DNA of 64,000 nucleotides from Mycolicibacterium septicum DSM 44393 (lineage in GTDB: Bacteria; Actinomycetota; Actinomycetes; Mycobacteriales; Mycobacteriaceae). The stretch lies in assembly GCF_000455325.1 (NCBI RefSeq), contig NZ_HG322951.1:3397904-3461903 (forward strand), read 5' to 3'. Positions 46,601 through 59,229 of this stretch are shown piece after piece. The translations under genes were made by a program, and so were the position numbers. Below the pieces are notes generated by a model. That model had not been told where the DNA came from, made no database searches, and saw nothing but the letters and a program-made list of their open reading frames with translations. How positions within the stretch are numbered: position 1 is the first letter of the stretch; every line of letters starts with the position of its first letter.

Positions 46601-47158
46601 ATGGGCTCTTCAAGTGCCGACCGGGAATTGTTGTCTGCGGCGGACGTCGGCCGCACCATTTCCCGGATCGCCCATCAGATCATCGAAAAAACCGCTCTTG
46701 ACGATCCCGCCGAACGCGAGCGGGTCGTTCTCCTGGGCATCCCCACGCGCGGCGTGACGCTGGCCACGCGCCTGGCCGCCAAGATCAACGAGTTCGCCGG
46801 CATCGACGTCGCCCACGGAGCTCTGGATATCACGCTCTACCGCGATGACCTCAACTTCAAGCCACCCCGGCCGCTGGCGGCGACGTCGATCCCGCCCGGC
46901 GGCATCGACGACGCCGTGGTGATCCTCGTCGACGACGTCCTGTACTCGGGCCGTTCGGTGCGCTCGGCGCTGGATGCCTTGCGCGACATCGGTCGTCCTC
47001 GGGTGGTGCAGCTGGCGGTGCTGGTCGACCGCGGTCACCGGGAGCTGCCGATCCGGGCCGATTACGTCGGCAAGAACGTGCCGACCTCCCGCACCGAGAG
47101 TGTCCATGTGCTGCTGTCCGAGGATGACGACCGCGATGGGGTGGTGATTTCGAAATGA
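46601..47158 (+). CDS. pyrR: Bifunctional pyr operon regulator / uracil phosphoribosyltransferase
   Basis: A 185-residue PRTase-fold protein. The PRPP motif [22 protein letters not shown] and the PyrR-specific [15 protein letters not shown] and ITLYRDDL are present. It binds pyr leader RNA in response to UMP and has uracil phosphoribosyltransferase activity. It is the first gene of the pyrimidine operon and overlaps pyrB by 4 nt. The leader carries its own binding loop, so it is autoregulated. It corresponds to Rv1379. Confidence 0.96.
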   Translation: MGSSSADRELLSAADVGRTISRIAHQIIEKTALDDPAERERVVLLGIPTRGVTLATRLAAKINEFAGIDVAHGALDITLYRDDLNFKPPRPLAATSIPPGGIDDAVVILVDDVLYSGRSVRSALDALRDIGRPRVVQLAVLVDRGHRELPIRADYVGKNVPTSRTESVHVLLSEDDDRDGVVISK

Positions 47159-48111
47159 CGACACGTCATCTCCTATCGGCGCAGGACCTCACCAGGGATG
47201 ACGCGACGGCGATCCTCGATGATGCCGACCGGTTCCGTGAGGCGCTGCTGGGCCGCGAGGTCAAGAAGCTGCCGACATTGCGCGGCCGGACCGTCATCAC
47301 GATGTTCTACGAGAACTCCACCCGGACCCGGGTGTCGTTCGAGGTCGCGGGCAAGTGGATGAGCGCCGACGTGATCAACGTCAGCTCGTCGGGATCCTCG
47401 GTGGCCAAAGGGGAGTCGCTACGCGACACGGCGCTGACCCTGCGCGCCGCCGGGGCCGACGCACTCATCATCCGCCACCCCGCCTCGGGTGCCGCCCAGC
47501 AGCTCGCCGAGTGGACCGCCGAGGACGGCGGCGGCGGGCCCAGCGTCATCAATGCCGGTGACGGGACGCATGAACATCCCACCCAGGCGCTGCTCGACGC
47601 CTTGACCATCCGCCAGCGGCTCGGCTCCATCGAGGGCAGGCGTGTGGTGATCGTCGGCGACGTGCTGCACAGCCGGGTGGCCCGGTCGAACGTGTCGCTG
47701 CTGGCGACCCTGGGTGCCGAGGTGGTGCTGGTGGCGCCGCCGACGCTGCTGCCGGTCGGGGTGTCCGAGTGGCCGGTCACGGTGTCGCACGACCTCGACG
47801 CCGAACTGCCTGCCGCCGATGCGGTGTTGATGCTGCGGGTCCAGGCCGAGCGGATGAACGGTGCGTTCTTCCCGTCCGCGCGTGAGTACTCGGTGCGCTA
47901 CGGACTGTCGGAGAAGCGCCAGGCCATGCTGCCCGGCAACGCCGTGGTGCTGCACCCGGGACCGATGCTGCGCGGCATGGAGATCGCGTTCCCGGTTGCC
48001 GATTCGTCGCAATCGGCTGTTCTGCAACAGGTTTCAAATGGTGTCCACGTGCGGATGGCGGTGCTGTTCCATCTGCTGGTGGGCGCGGATCGGGAGGCGA
48101 TCAGCGTATGA
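47155..48111 (+). CDS. pyrB: Aspartate carbamoyltransferase catalytic subunit
   Basis: A 318-residue enzyme condensing carbamoyl phosphate and aspartate. The carbamoyl-phosphate site [19 protein letters not shown] is clear, with later [30 protein letters not shown] and [10 protein letters not shown]. No regulatory chain gene is present, as usual in actinobacteria. ATG overlaps pyrR and the stop overlaps pyrC (ATGA at both ends). Confidence 0.97.
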   Translation: MTTRHLLSAQDLTRDDATAILDDADRFREALLGREVKKLPTLRGRTVITMFYENSTRTRVSFEVAGKWMSADVINVSSSGSSVAKGESLRDTALTLRAAGADALIIRHPASGAAQQLAEWTAEDGGGGPSVINAGDGTHEHPTQALLDALTIRQRLGSIEGRRVVIVGDVLHSRVARSNVSLLATLGAEVVLVAPPTLLPVGVSEWPVTVSHDLDAELPAADAVLMLRVQAERMNGAFFPSAREYSVRYGLSEKRQAMLPGNAVVLHPGPMLRGMEIAFPVADSSQSAVLQQVSNGVHVRMAVLFHLLVGADREAISV

Positions 48112-49430
48112 CGAAACACATCGCAGGCTCGAATCCGCCGGTCCTGATCCGCGGTGTCCGTCTCTACGGTGAGGGTGACGCGCTCGACGTGTTGGTCGCC
48201 GACGGGCAGATCGCCGAGATCGGTTCGGCCCTCAAGGCTCCCGAGGATGCCGAGGTGATCGAAGCCGCCGGCCAGATATTGCTGCCGGGCTTCGTCGATC
48301 TGCACACCCATCTGCGCGAGCCGGGCCGCGAATACGCCGAGGACATCGAAACAGGTTCAGCCGCAGCGGCTCTGGGTGGCTACACCGCGGTGTTCGCGAT
48401 GGCCAACACCGATCCGGTCGCCGATTCCGCGGTGGTCACCGACCACGTGTGGAACCGCGGCCAGCAGGTGGGCCTGGTCGACGTGCACCCGGTCGGCGCG
48501 GTCACCGTCGGCCTCAAAGGCAAGCAACTCACCGAGATGGGCCTGATGGCCGACGGTGTCGGCCAGGTGCGGATGTTCTCCGATGACGGTCTGTGCGTAG
48601 ACGATCCGCTGGTGATGCGGCGGGCACTCGAATACGCCACCGGCCTCGGGGTGCTCATCGCCCAGCACGCCGAGGAGCCGCGGCTGACCGTCGGCGCCGT
48701 CGCCCATGAGGGGCCGAACGCGGCCAAGCTCGGGCTGGCCGGTTGGCCGCGGTCGGCAGAGGAGTCGATCGTCGCCCGGGATGCGATCCTGGCCCGTGAC
48801 GCCGGCGCCCGGGTGCACATCTGCCACGCATCCACGGCGGGCACCGTGGAGTTGCTGAAATGGGCCAAGGCGCAAGGAATCTCCATCACCGCTGAGGTCA
48901 CCCCGCACCATCTGCTGCTCGATGACGGCCGGCTGGCCAGCTATGACGGACGCAACCGGGTCAACCCGCCGCTGCGCGAATCCAGTGACGCCGTGGCATT
49001 ACGCCAGGCCCTGGCCGACGGCGTCATCGACTGTGTGGCCACCGACCATGCCCCGCACGCCGAGCACGAGAAGTGCTGCGAGTTCTCGGTCGCCCGCCCG
49101 GGCATGCTCGGCCTGCAGACCGCGCTGTCGGTGGTGGCCGAAACCATGGTTCGTCCCGGCCTGCTGACCTGGCGCGGCGTCGCCAAAGGTGATGAGCGAG
49201 GCGCCCGCCGCCATCGTCGGTCTGCCCGATCAGGGCCGGCCGCTGGAGGTGGGGAGCCCGCCAACCTCACGGTGATCGATCCCGACGCGACCTGGACGGT
49301 GGAAGGCGACGGGCTGGCCAGCCGTTCCGACAACACGCCTTTCGAATCGATGACGCTGCCCGCGACCGTGACCGCCACCCTGCTGCGGGGCAAGATCACC
49401 GCCCTGGACGGGAAGTCGGGACCACGGTGA
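48108..49430 (+). CDS. pyrC: Dihydroorotase with an internal compensated frameshift
   Basis: A 440-residue zinc amidohydrolase cyclising carbamoyl aspartate to dihydroorotate. Metal motifs are intact: [13 protein letters not shown], later His residues in [18 protein letters not shown] and [14 protein letters not shown]. Between about 49186 and 49252 the frame is wrong: the expected [21 protein letters not shown] appears in another frame, after an extra A in GCCAAAGG and before a missing G in GGTGGGGAG. About 22 residues near position 360 are therefore replaced by an Arg-rich sequence. The frame recovers at [14 protein letters not shown]. Either real and tolerated, or two sequencing errors. 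Confidence 0.93.
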   Translation: MTKHIAGSNPPVLIRGVRLYGEGDALDVLVADGQIAEIGSALKAPEDAEVIEAAGQILLPGFVDLHTHLREPGREYAEDIETGSAAAALGGYTAVFAMANTDPVADSAVVTDHVWNRGQQVGLVDVHPVGAVTVGLKGKQLTEMGLMADGVGQVRMFSDDGLCVDDPLVMRRALEYATGLGVLIAQHAEEPRLTVGAVAHEGPNAAKLGLAGWPRSAEESIVARDAILARDAGARVHICHASTAGTVELLKWAKAQGISITAEVTPHHLLLDDGRLASYDGRNRVNPPLRESSDAVALRQALADGVIDCVATDHAPHAEHEKCCEFSVARPGMLGLQTALSVVAETMVRPGLLTWRGVAKGDERGARRHRRSARSGPAAGGGEPANLTVIDPDATWTVEGDGLASRSDNTPFESMTLPATVTATLLRGKITALDGKSGPR

Positions 49431-49927
49431 ACACACCTACCCTGATCGCCTCGCTGGTGCTGGCCGCCCTGCTGGCCGTGCTGATCGCGTTCCTGATCCG
49501 TCAGATGATGCGCGGCTGGCTGCATCGCGCACAGCGTCAGGCCGAGCTGATCGGCACCCTGCCGCAGCTGCCCGACACCGTCGGTGCGGCGACGATCGCG
49601 GCCACCAAAGGGATGTACGTCGGCAGCACGCTGGTACCGCACTGGAACGACAAGGTCGCCGCGGGGGATCTCGGCTTCCGCACCAAGGCGGTGCTGACCC
49701 GTTACCCCGAGGGAATCATGATGCAGCGCAGCGGTGCCGGGCCCATCTGGATCCCCGCCGAATCGGTCACCGCGATCAGGACCGAACGCGGAATCGCAGG
49801 CAAGGCACTGACTTACGACGGAATCCTGGCCATCAGGTGGCGGCTGCCCTCGGGCACCGAGATCGATACCGGGTTCCGCGCCGACAATCGCGCAGAGTAC
49901 GACCGCTGGCTGGAGGAAGAGGCATGA
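49427..49927 (+). CDS. Rv1382-like single-pass membrane protein
   Basis: A 166-residue protein with one N-terminal membrane helix ([20 protein letters not shown]), then a soluble domain of about 130 residues that looks beta-rich and PH-like ([61 protein letters not shown]). It keeps the conserved mycobacterial place between pyrC and carA (Rv1382). It overlaps both by 4 nt. Function is unknown; its conservation in the pyr operon suggests membrane-linked coordination with carbamoyl phosphate synthesis, which is speculation. Confidence 0.85.
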   Translation: MNTPTLIASLVLAALLAVLIAFLIRQMMRGWLHRAQRQAELIGTLPQLPDTVGAATIAATKGMYVGSTLVPHWNDKVAAGDLGFRTKAVLTRYPEGIMMQRSGAGPIWIPAESVTAIRTERGIAGKALTYDGILAIRWRLPSGTEIDTGFRADNRAEYDRWLEEEA

Positions 49928-51083
49928 CGACAAACAAGAGCAATAGCACGGCGGCGAGCCGCCTATCCGGCAAGGCGGTTCTGGTACTTGAGGACGGGCG
50001 CGTCTTCACCGGTACGACGTTCGGGGCGGTCGGGCAGACCCTCGGCGAGGCGGTGTTCTCCACCGGCATGTCGGGCTACCAGGAGACGCTCACCGATCCC
50101 AGCTACCACGGCCAGATCGTGGTCGCCACCGCGCCGCAGATCGGCAACACGGGCTGGAACACCGAGGACGGCGAAAGCCGCGACGACAAGATCTGGGTGG
50201 CCGGTTACGCCGTGCGCGACCCCTCGCCTCGCGCGTCGAACTGGCGTGCCAGCGGAACCCTCGACGACGAGTTGGTCCGGCAGGGCATCGTGGGCATCGC
50301 AGGCATCGACACCCGGGCGGTGGTCCGCCACCTCCGTACACGTGGATCGATGAAGGCCGGGGTGTTCTCCGGCACCGCGTTGGCGGGGACGGACGAGCTG
50401 GTGGCCCGCGTTCTCGACCAGCCCTCGATGCTCGGCGCGGATCTGGCCGGTCAGGTCAGCACCGACAGCACGTACATCGTGGAACCCGAAGGTGGCCACC
50501 GGTTCACCGTCGCGGCGATCGACCTGGGAATCAAGACCAACACCCCGCGCAACTTCGCCCGGCGCGGGATCCGCAGCCACGTGCTGCCGTCGTCGGCGAC
50601 GTTCGACCAGATCGCCGACCTCAAACCCGACGGGGTGTTCCTGTCCAACGGTCCCGGTGATCCGGCCACCGCCGACCACATCGTCGCGGTGACCCGCGAG
50701 GTGCTCGGTGCCGGGATCCCGCTGTTCGGCATCTGCTTCGGCAACCAGATCCTGGGCCGTGCGCTGGGCAGGTCCACCTACAAGATGGTGTTCGGCCACC
50801 GCGGCATCAACATCCCGGTGATCGACCACATCACCGGCCGGGTGGCGATCACCGCCCAGAACCACGGGTTCGCCCTTGAGGGTGAGGCGGGGGAGCAGTT
50901 CGACACGCCGTTCGGTACCGCCGAGGTCAGCCACACCTGCGCCAACGACGGTGTGGTGGAAGGTATCCGGCTGGCCAACGGCCGGGCGTTCTCCGTCCAG
51001 TACCACCCCGAGGCTGCGGCAGGCCCACATGACGCCGAGTACCTGTTCGACCAGTTCGTCGACCTCATGGCAGGAGAGAAGTA

Positions 51084-51084
<1 letters not shown>
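49924..51084 (+). CDS. carA: Carbamoyl-phosphate synthase small (glutaminase) subunit
   Basis: A 386-residue subunit that hydrolyses glutamine and passes ammonia to CarB. N-terminal domain: [46 protein letters not shown]-terminal class I glutaminase: catalytic Cys in [15 protein letters not shown], and His/Glu in [17 protein letters not shown] 49924 overlaps the Rv1382-like stop, and the stop overlaps carB by one base (TAATG). Confidence 0.97.
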
Positions 51085-54437
<3,353 letters not shown>

Positions 54438-54439
54438 CG

Positions 54440-55252
54440 ATGGAGGCTTTCGGGCAACGGCTGGCCGACGCGGTGTCGGAGCGGGGGCCGCTGTGTCCCG
54501 GCATCGACCCCCATCCCGAGCTGCTTCGGGCTTGGGGTCTGTCCGCCGATGCCGACGGTCTGGCCGCGTTCAGCGACATCTGCGTGACGGCGTTCGCCGG
54601 CTTCGCCATGGTCAAGCCGCAGGTGGCGTTTTTCGAGGCCTACGGCTCAGCGGGTTTCGCCGTGCTGGAGCGCACGATGGCCGCCTTGCGCGAGGCCGGC
54701 GTGCTGGTGCTGGCCGATGCCAAGCGTGGAGACATCGGCTCGACCATGGCCGCCTATGCCGTGGCGTGGGCCGGTGACTCGCCGCTGGCGGCCGACGCGG
54801 TGACCGCGTCGCCGTATCTCGGCTTCGGTTCGCTGCAGCCGCTGCTGGACACCGCCGCGGCCCATGGCCGGGGAGTGTTCGTGCTCGCGGCGACCTCCAA
54901 TCCGGAGGGAGCGAGTGTGCAGCGCGCCATGGCCGGGTCACGCACCGTCGCGCAGTCCGTCGTCGACGATGTGGCCGCCGTGAATCGAGCCGCCGGTGGG
55001 GCGACCGGCTCGGTCGGCGTGGTGGTCGGCGCGACCGTGACCGAACTGCCCGATCTCAGCGCGCTGGGCGGACCGGTGTTGGTTCCCGGGGTCGGGGCCC
55101 AGGGCGGGCGCGCCGACGCGCTGAGGGGGTTCGGTGGGGCGCGATTGGTGCTGCCCACCGTGTCGCGCGAGGTGCTGCGGGCGGGCCCGGCGGTGGCCGA
55201 TCTGCGTGCGGCAGCCGAGCGCCTGCGCGACGAAGTCGCCTATCTCGCCTGA
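54440..55252 (+). CDS. pyrF: Orotidine 5'-phosphate decarboxylase, long (type 2) form
   Basis: A 270-residue TIM-barrel enzyme decarboxylating OMP to UMP. The catalytic block [20 protein letters not shown] carries the essential Asp-Lys-Asp residues; [15 protein letters not shown] and [16 protein letters not shown] are typical of the mycobacterial long form. It starts 2 nt after the carB stop and ends the pyr operon. The large inverted repeat at 55297-55351 may be its terminator. Confidence 0.95.
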   Translation: MEAFGQRLADAVSERGPLCPGIDPHPELLRAWGLSADADGLAAFSDICVTAFAGFAMVKPQVAFFEAYGSAGFAVLERTMAALREAGVLVLADAKRGDIGSTMAAYAVAWAGDSPLAADAVTASPYLGFGSLQPLLDTAAAHGRGVFVLAATSNPEGASVQRAMAGSRTVAQSVVDDVAAVNRAAGGATGSVGVVVGATVTELPDLSALGGPVLVPGVGAQGGRADALRGFGGARLVLPTVSREVLRAGPAVADLRAAAERLRDEVAYLA

Positions 55253-55296
55253 CCGCGCGCCCCGTCGCGTGGGCCGGTTTGTTTGTGTCCCAAGCC

Positions 55297-55351
55297 GTTT
55301 TCCACACCTGGGCCGTGATCGCCGCGGTGTCGCGACCCAGGCGTGGAAAAC
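55297..55351. terminator. Long inverted repeat between converging pyrF and the Gly/Pro-rich gene
   Basis: GTTTTCCACACCTGGG (55297-55312) and CCCAGGCGTGGAAAAC (55336-55351): 15 of 16 bases pair, with a 23-nt loop. It sits between two converging genes, so a bidirectional terminator is the simplest reading. It lacks a U run after the stem; the four T/A at the arm ends are inside it. Confidence 0.5.
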
Positions 55352-55426
55352 AATGACCGACACGAGAAGCGGTCGAGCACAATCAGATTGACTGGTTGCC
55401 CGTCAGACCTGTTGCGGCGCAGGCCG

Positions 55427-55984
55427 TCACAGCGGGATCCAGATGCCGAAGAACCAGAAACCCCACGCGTTGTAGCCCGGATCGAAAATGGGTGTCACCC
55501 AGCTGCCGTTGTAATTGAACGGCTGGTGGTCGAACCGGCCCTGGTCCATGCCGCGCCAGGACAGGTCCGGGGGTGGCGGGCCCCAATGCCGGCCATGGTC
55601 GTCCGGTCCACCCGGGCCTCGGTCACCCGGCCATCCGGGTCCACCGGGTCCACCGGGTCCACCGGGGCCGCCCGGGCCGCCGGTCCAGCCGGGCCCATCG
55701 TGGCCTCCTGGGCCGCCGGGACGGTCCGGTCCACCGGGCCCGCCTGGTCCACCCGGCCCGCCGGGGTGTTCGGGCCCTCCTGGGCCTCCTGGGCCGCCCG
55801 GATGATCTGGCCCACCGGGGCCACCTGGCCCTCCTGGGCCACCCGGTCCTCCGGGTCCCTGGCAGTTGCCGAAGCCGCACGGCGGTCCGGGTTGGGCGTT
55901 GGCCACGCCGGCTCCGGCCGCCAAAGTGGCGGTTCCGAGCGCTATCGCGAGGGCAGAAGCGCAGGTCAAGCGCTTGATGTTCAT
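55427..55984 (-). CDS. Secreted Gly-Gly-Pro-rich (collagen-like) protein
   Basis: A 185-residue protein with a clear Sec signal peptide (MNIKRLTCASALAIALGTATLAAGAGVANA, cleavage after ANA near residue 30). Residues ~42-130 are about 20 imperfect GGP/GPG triplets with interspersed Asp, His, Glu and Trp. The last ~50 residues form a small non-repetitive domain rich in aromatics (SWRGMDQGRFDHQPFNYNGSWVTPIFDPGYNAWGFWFFGIWIPL). It occupies the place of the PE15/PPE20 pair of M. tuberculosis between pyrF and mihF. Function is unknown; a cell-surface or matrix role is a guess. GAAGGGAAG precedes the ATG. Confidence 0.85.
   Translation of the reverse strand: MNIKRLTCASALAIALGTATLAAGAGVANAQPGPPCGFGNCQGPGGPGGPGGPGGPGGPDHPGGPGGPGGPEHPGGPGGPGGPGGPDRPGGPGGHDGPGWTGGPGGPGGPGGPGGPGWPGDRGPGGPDDHGRHWGPPPPDLSWRGMDQGRFDHQPFNYNGSWVTPIFDPGYNAWGFWFFGIWIPL
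55635..55670 (+). repeat. Tandem 9-bp repeat inside the Gly/Pro-rich gene
   Basis: CCGGGTCCA repeated three times (55635-55661) plus a degenerate fourth copy (CCGGGGCCG), encoding GGP units on the minus strand. The identical copies suggest recent slippage and possible length variation between strains. Confidence 0.85.
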
Positions 55985-56484
55985 GTCCAGCTTCCCTTCG
56001 GGGGTTCATTAATTCCCGACCTGTGAAGGCTATTTAGCCAAGCTGTGTAATCGCTATGTGGCAATTAGGTGGGTGCTGGGCGTCGTGAAATGCATCCGCT
56101 TGACGTGCGCGTAACCCGTTCCGACACGCCCGACACGCCGTGACCAGCGAAAAGTTTTTCCAATACCCCTCGGTAACCAGGTCCGGTGGCGTCGGAACCG
56201 GTGCGAGACGCCTGAGTAGTTAGCTGTCGATCGCTCGAAAACCATTGACTTGCAGGAATATCCGGCCCGATGGGGTGTCGGGGACGATGCCGGACGGCGT
56301 TTTCGGGGGGAAACCGGGTGTCGCCCGCGCGCACTACACGCTGGGCTTTTAACGCCGTAACCAGGGGGTGGCGTTCGCTTTCGTCAGCCAGCGTGGGTAG
56401 GTTCGTCGTCGCTGGCTGGTTTGCACTCCAGCCGTAAAAAACAAGAGATGGCCGAAGAAGAATCGCCAGGAGACGGAGGAACCC
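55985..56484. other. 500-bp intergenic region upstream of mihF
   Basis: No convincing gene. It contains AT-richer patches unlike the neighbours, a TTGACT hexamer at 56245-56250 without a matching -10, and the two overlapping hairpins near 56385-56433. It must hold the promoter of the minus-strand Gly/Pro-rich gene and that of mihF, but I could not place either with confidence. Confidence 0.6.
56385..56433 (+). promoter_or_regulatory. Two mutually exclusive hairpins in the mihF leader
   Basis: Hairpin A: CAGCCAGCG (56385-56393) with CGCTGGCTG (56410-56418), 9 bp, 16-nt loop. Hairpin B: GGCTGG (56414-56419) with CCAGCC (56428-56433), 6 bp, 8-nt loop, then GTAAAAAA. The two share 56414-56418, so only one can form at a time. 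They lie about 50-100 nt before the mihF start. Confidence 0.5.
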
Positions 56485-56799
56485 GTGGCCCTTCCCCAGT
56501 TGACCGACGAACAGCGCGCGGCAGCGTTGGAGAAGGCTGCTGCCGCACGTCGAGCGCGAGCCGAGCTCAAGGATCGACTCAAGCGCGGCGGCACCAACCT
56601 CAAGCAGGTGCTCACCGACGCCGAGACCGATGAGGTCTTGGGCAAGATGAAGGTCTCCGCGCTGCTGGAGGCCCTGCCCAAGGTCGGCAAGGTCAAGGCG
56701 CAGGAAATCATGACCGAGCTGGAGATCGCCCCGACCCGCCGTCTGCGCGGCCTCGGTGATCGTCAGCGCAAGGCCCTCCTGGAGAAGTTCGACCAGTAG
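56485..56799 (+). CDS. mihF: Mycobacterial integration host factor
   Basis: A 104-residue nucleoid-associated protein. The basic N-terminal helix ([37 protein letters not shown]) and the helix-two-turn-helix DNA-binding part ([46 protein letters not shown]) are typical of actinobacterial IHF. It bends DNA and is essential in mycobacteria; it is unrelated to E. coli IHF. The GTG start after GGAGGAACCC gives the conserved [11 protein letters not shown]. It heads the mihF-gmk-rpoZ-coaBC group. Confidence 0.96.
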   Translation: MALPQLTDEQRAAALEKAAAARRARAELKDRLKRGGTNLKQVLTDAETDEVLGKMKVSALLEALPKVGKVKAQEIMTELEIAPTRRLRGLGDRQRKALLEKFDQ

Positions 56800-56810
56800 A
56801 GGCTTCCGCA

Positions 56811-57404
56811 TTGAGCGCTGGTAGAGGGGCCGGACAACACCCAGCAACGGCTCCGGTCGTGGTGTTGTCCGGTCCCTCCGCCGTCGGGAAGTCCACCGTG
56901 GTCCGCTGTCTGCGGGAGCGGCTTCCCGACCTGTATTTCTCTGTCTCCGTCACGACCAGGGCTCCCCGCCCCGGCGAGGTTGACGGAGTCGACTACACAT
57001 TCGTGTCCGCTGAACGGTTCCAGCAGCTGATCGACGACGGTGAGCTGCTCGAATGGGCCGACATTCACGGCGGATTGCACCGCTCGGGAACGCCGGCCCA
57101 GCCTGTGCGGGACGCCACCCGGGCCGGACGCCCGGTGCTGATCGAGGTTGATCTGGCCGGCGCGCGAGCCGTCAAGCAGGCCATGCCCGAGGTGGTATCG
57201 GTGTTCCTGGCACCGCCGAGCTGGGACGAACTCGTCAGCCGATTGTCGGGCCGGGGAACCGAGTCGCCCGAGGTGATGGCCAGGCGATTGGAGACGGCGC
57301 GGGCCGAAATGGCCGCCAAATCCGACTTTGACCAGGTCGTGGTAAACCGCCAGTTGGAAACTGCGTGTGCTGAATTGGTATCCTTGCTGGTGGACAGTCG
57401 ATGA
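56811..57404 (+). CDS. gmk: Guanylate kinase
   Basis: A 197-residue enzyme phosphorylating GMP. P-loop [49 protein letters not shown]-binding residues in TTRAPRPGE and [11 protein letters not shown], and the lid [20 protein letters not shown] are visible. The start appears to be TTG 56811, 11 nt after the mihF stop, giving a short N-terminal extension rich in Gly and Ala before the P-loop. Confidence 0.95.
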   Translation: MSAGRGAGQHPATAPVVVLSGPSAVGKSTVVRCLRERLPDLYFSVSVTTRAPRPGEVDGVDYTFVSAERFQQLIDDGELLEWADIHGGLHRSGTPAQPVRDATRAGRPVLIEVDLAGARAVKQAMPEVVSVFLAPPSWDELVSRLSGRGTESPEVMARRLETARAEMAAKSDFDQVVVNRQLETACAELVSLLVDSR

Positions 57405-57460
57405 CTCATCGTGGCGGGACCGACGCGATCGGATCCGCGAGCCACCAGCACGCTGTTCGC

Positions 57461-57472
57461 AAAATGCATTTT
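57461..57472. promoter_or_regulatory. AT-rich palindrome upstream of rpoZ
   Basis: AAAATGCATTTT, a perfect 12-bp palindrome 26 bp before the rpoZ start. It could be a small operator or part of the rpoZ promoter; no regulator is assigned. Confidence 0.3.
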
Positions 57473-57498
57473 CGCCATAACCGCCAGGAGACTTTTTA

Positions 57499-57819
57499 GT
57501 GAGCACCCCGCACGCCGATGCGCAGCTGGCCGCTGCGGACGACATCGATTCGTCCGCCGCCAGCGCCTACGACACTCCGCTGGGCATCACCAACCCGCCC
57601 ATCGACGAGTTGCTGGACCGCGCGTCGAGCAAGTACGCGCTGGTGATCTACGCCGCCAAGCGTGCGCGTCAGATCAACGATTACTACAACCAGCTGGGCG
57701 ACGGCATCCTTGAGTACGTCGGCCCGCTGGTCGAGCCGGGTCTGCAGGAGAAGCCGCTGTCGATCGCGATGCGGGAGATCCACGAGGACCTGCTCGAGCA
57801 CACCGAGGGCGGCGAGTAG
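57499..57819 (+). CDS. rpoZ: RNA polymerase omega subunit
   Basis: A 106-residue subunit helping assembly of the beta-prime subunit. The conserved helical core [48 protein letters not shown] follows a ~30-residue N-terminal tail; the C-terminus is ELLEH-like acidic. GTG 57499 follows CAGGAGA. It is conserved between gmk and coaBC in mycobacteria (Rv1390). Confidence 0.96.
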   Translation: MSTPHADAQLAAADDIDSSAASAYDTPLGITNPPIDELLDRASSKYALVIYAAKRARQINDYYNQLGDGILEYVGPLVEPGLQEKPLSIAMREIHEDLLEHTEGGE

Positions 57820-57837
57820 CCAGGCCAGGGCCGGCAC

Positions 57838-59085
57838 GTGAACGCGGGTAAGCGAATCGTCGTCGGCGTGGCCGGCGGCATTGCCGCCTACAAGGCGTGC
57901 ACCCTGGTCCGTCAACTCACCGAGGCCGGCCATTCGGTGCGCGTGCTGCCCACCGAGTCGGCGCTGCGCTTCGTCGGAGCCGCCACGTTCGAAGCCCTGT
58001 CGGGCAATCCCGTGCACACCGGTGTCTTCACGGACGTGCACGAGGTGCCGCATGTGCGGATCGGCCAAGAAGCCGATCTTGTCGTCGTCGCACCCGCCAC
58101 CGCCGATCTGCTGGCCCGCGCGGTCGCAGGCCGCGCTGACGACCTGCTGACCGCCACGCTGCTCACGGCGCGATGTCCCGTGTTGTTCGCCCCGGCGATG
58201 CATACCGAGATGTGGTTCCACCCGGCCACCGTCGACAACGTGGCCACGCTGCGCCGTCGGGGTGCGGTGGTGCTGGAACCCGCGTCCGGGCGGCTCACGG
58301 GAGCCGACAGCGGCGCGGGACGGCTACCTGAGGCCGAAGAGATCGCCACCTTCGCACAGCTCCTGCTGGAGCGGGGCGATGCCCTGCCGTACGACCTGGC
58401 CGGGGTCAAGGCGCTGGTGACCGCAGGCGGCACCCGTGAACCGCTCGATCCGGTGCGGTTCATCGGCAACCGAAGTTCCGGCAAGCAGGGATATGCCGTG
58501 GCCAGGGTCCTGGCCCAACGCGGCGCGGACGTGACACTGGTCGCGGGCAATACCGCAGGTCTGGTCGATCCGGCCGGCGTCAATGTCGTGCACATCGGTT
58601 CGGCAGCGCTGTTGCGCGATGCGGTGTCCAAGTACGCCCCCGAATCCAACGTGCTGGTGATGGCCGCGGCCGTCGCCGACTTCCGACCTGCCCAGGTGGC
58701 TACCGCCAAGATCAAAAAGGGCGGGGCATCCGAACCCAGCTCCATCGACCTCGTCCGCAACGACGACGTGCTCGCCGGGGCGGTCCGGGCCCGTACTGAA
58801 GGGCAGTTGCCGAATATGCAGGCCATCGTCGGTTTCGCCGCCGAGACCGGCGACGCCAATGGCGATGTGTTGTTCCATGCGAGGGCCAAACTCCAGCGCA
58901 AGGGGTGTGACCTGCTTGTGGTCAACGCGGTGGGGGAGAACCGGGCGTTCGAGGTCGACAACAACGACGGTTGGTTGCTGAGTGCCGACGGCGCCGAGGT
59001 CGCACTTGAGCACGGTTCGAAGACACTGATGGCCACCCGTATCGTGGACGCGATCGCGGCGTTTCGGGGCAAGCAAGACGGGTGA
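57838..59085 (+). CDS. coaBC: Bifunctional phosphopantothenoylcysteine decarboxylase / phosphopantothenate-cysteine ligase
   Basis: A 415-residue fusion for coenzyme A synthesis. The N-terminal flavin-dependent CoaC part has GVAGGIAAYKACTLVRQLTEAG and the APAMHTEMW region with conserved Asn/Met/Cys surroundings; the C-terminal CoaB part has ALVTAGGTREPLDPVRFIGNRSSGKQGYAVA, VLVMAAAVADFRPAQVATAKIKK and VGFAAETGD. It joins cysteine to phosphopantothenate and decarboxylates the product. GTG 57838 is 18 nt after the rpoZ stop. Also called dfp (Rv1391). Confidence 0.96.
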   Translation: MNAGKRIVVGVAGGIAAYKACTLVRQLTEAGHSVRVLPTESALRFVGAATFEALSGNPVHTGVFTDVHEVPHVRIGQEADLVVVAPATADLLARAVAGRADDLLTATLLTARCPVLFAPAMHTEMWFHPATVDNVATLRRRGAVVLEPASGRLTGADSGAGRLPEAEEIATFAQLLLERGDALPYDLAGVKALVTAGGTREPLDPVRFIGNRSSGKQGYAVARVLAQRGADVTLVAGNTAGLVDPAGVNVVHIGSAALLRDAVSKYAPESNVLVMAAAVADFRPAQVATAKIKKGGASEPSSIDLVRNDDVLAGAVRARTEGQLPNMQAIVGFAAETGDANGDVLFHARAKLQRKGCDLLVVNAVGENRAFEVDNNDGWLLSADGAEVALEHGSKTLMATRIVDAIAAFRGKQDG

Positions 59086-59160
59086 TCCGACGTACGCATC
59101 AAGGTGCGGATAAGGGTTGCGCAATCGCGCCCCACGCGCTTGGGTGCAACAGGGCATAGA

Positions 59161-59166
59161 TATTAT
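59161..59166 (+). promoter_or_regulatory. -10 box of metK
   Basis: TATTAT, close to TATAAT, with TTGGGT 15 bp upstream. The leader would be about 57 nt and contains only a small weak hairpin; no SAM riboswitch core is visible. Confidence 0.55.
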
Positions 59167-59229
59167 TCGCCTAACTAAGTAGTTTTGAGACTGAGAACTT
59201 TTTCAGATCGGCAAGGAAGGAAGCAGACC

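Noticed and set aside
55500..55870. CRISPR-like or mobile repeats in the GC-rich repetitive stretch
   Set aside because: The repeats are 9-bp coding repeats for Gly-Gly-Pro in a secreted protein, without spacers or flanking repeats.
56240..56275. A -35/-10 promoter for mihF beginning with TTGACT
   Set aside because: TTGACT is present but no TANNNT lies 16-19 bp downstream, so I did not call it a promoter.
59086..59229. SAM riboswitch upstream of metK
   Set aside because: The leader is only about 57 nt after the TATTAT box and contains no conserved SAM-aptamer core; only a small weak hairpin is present.
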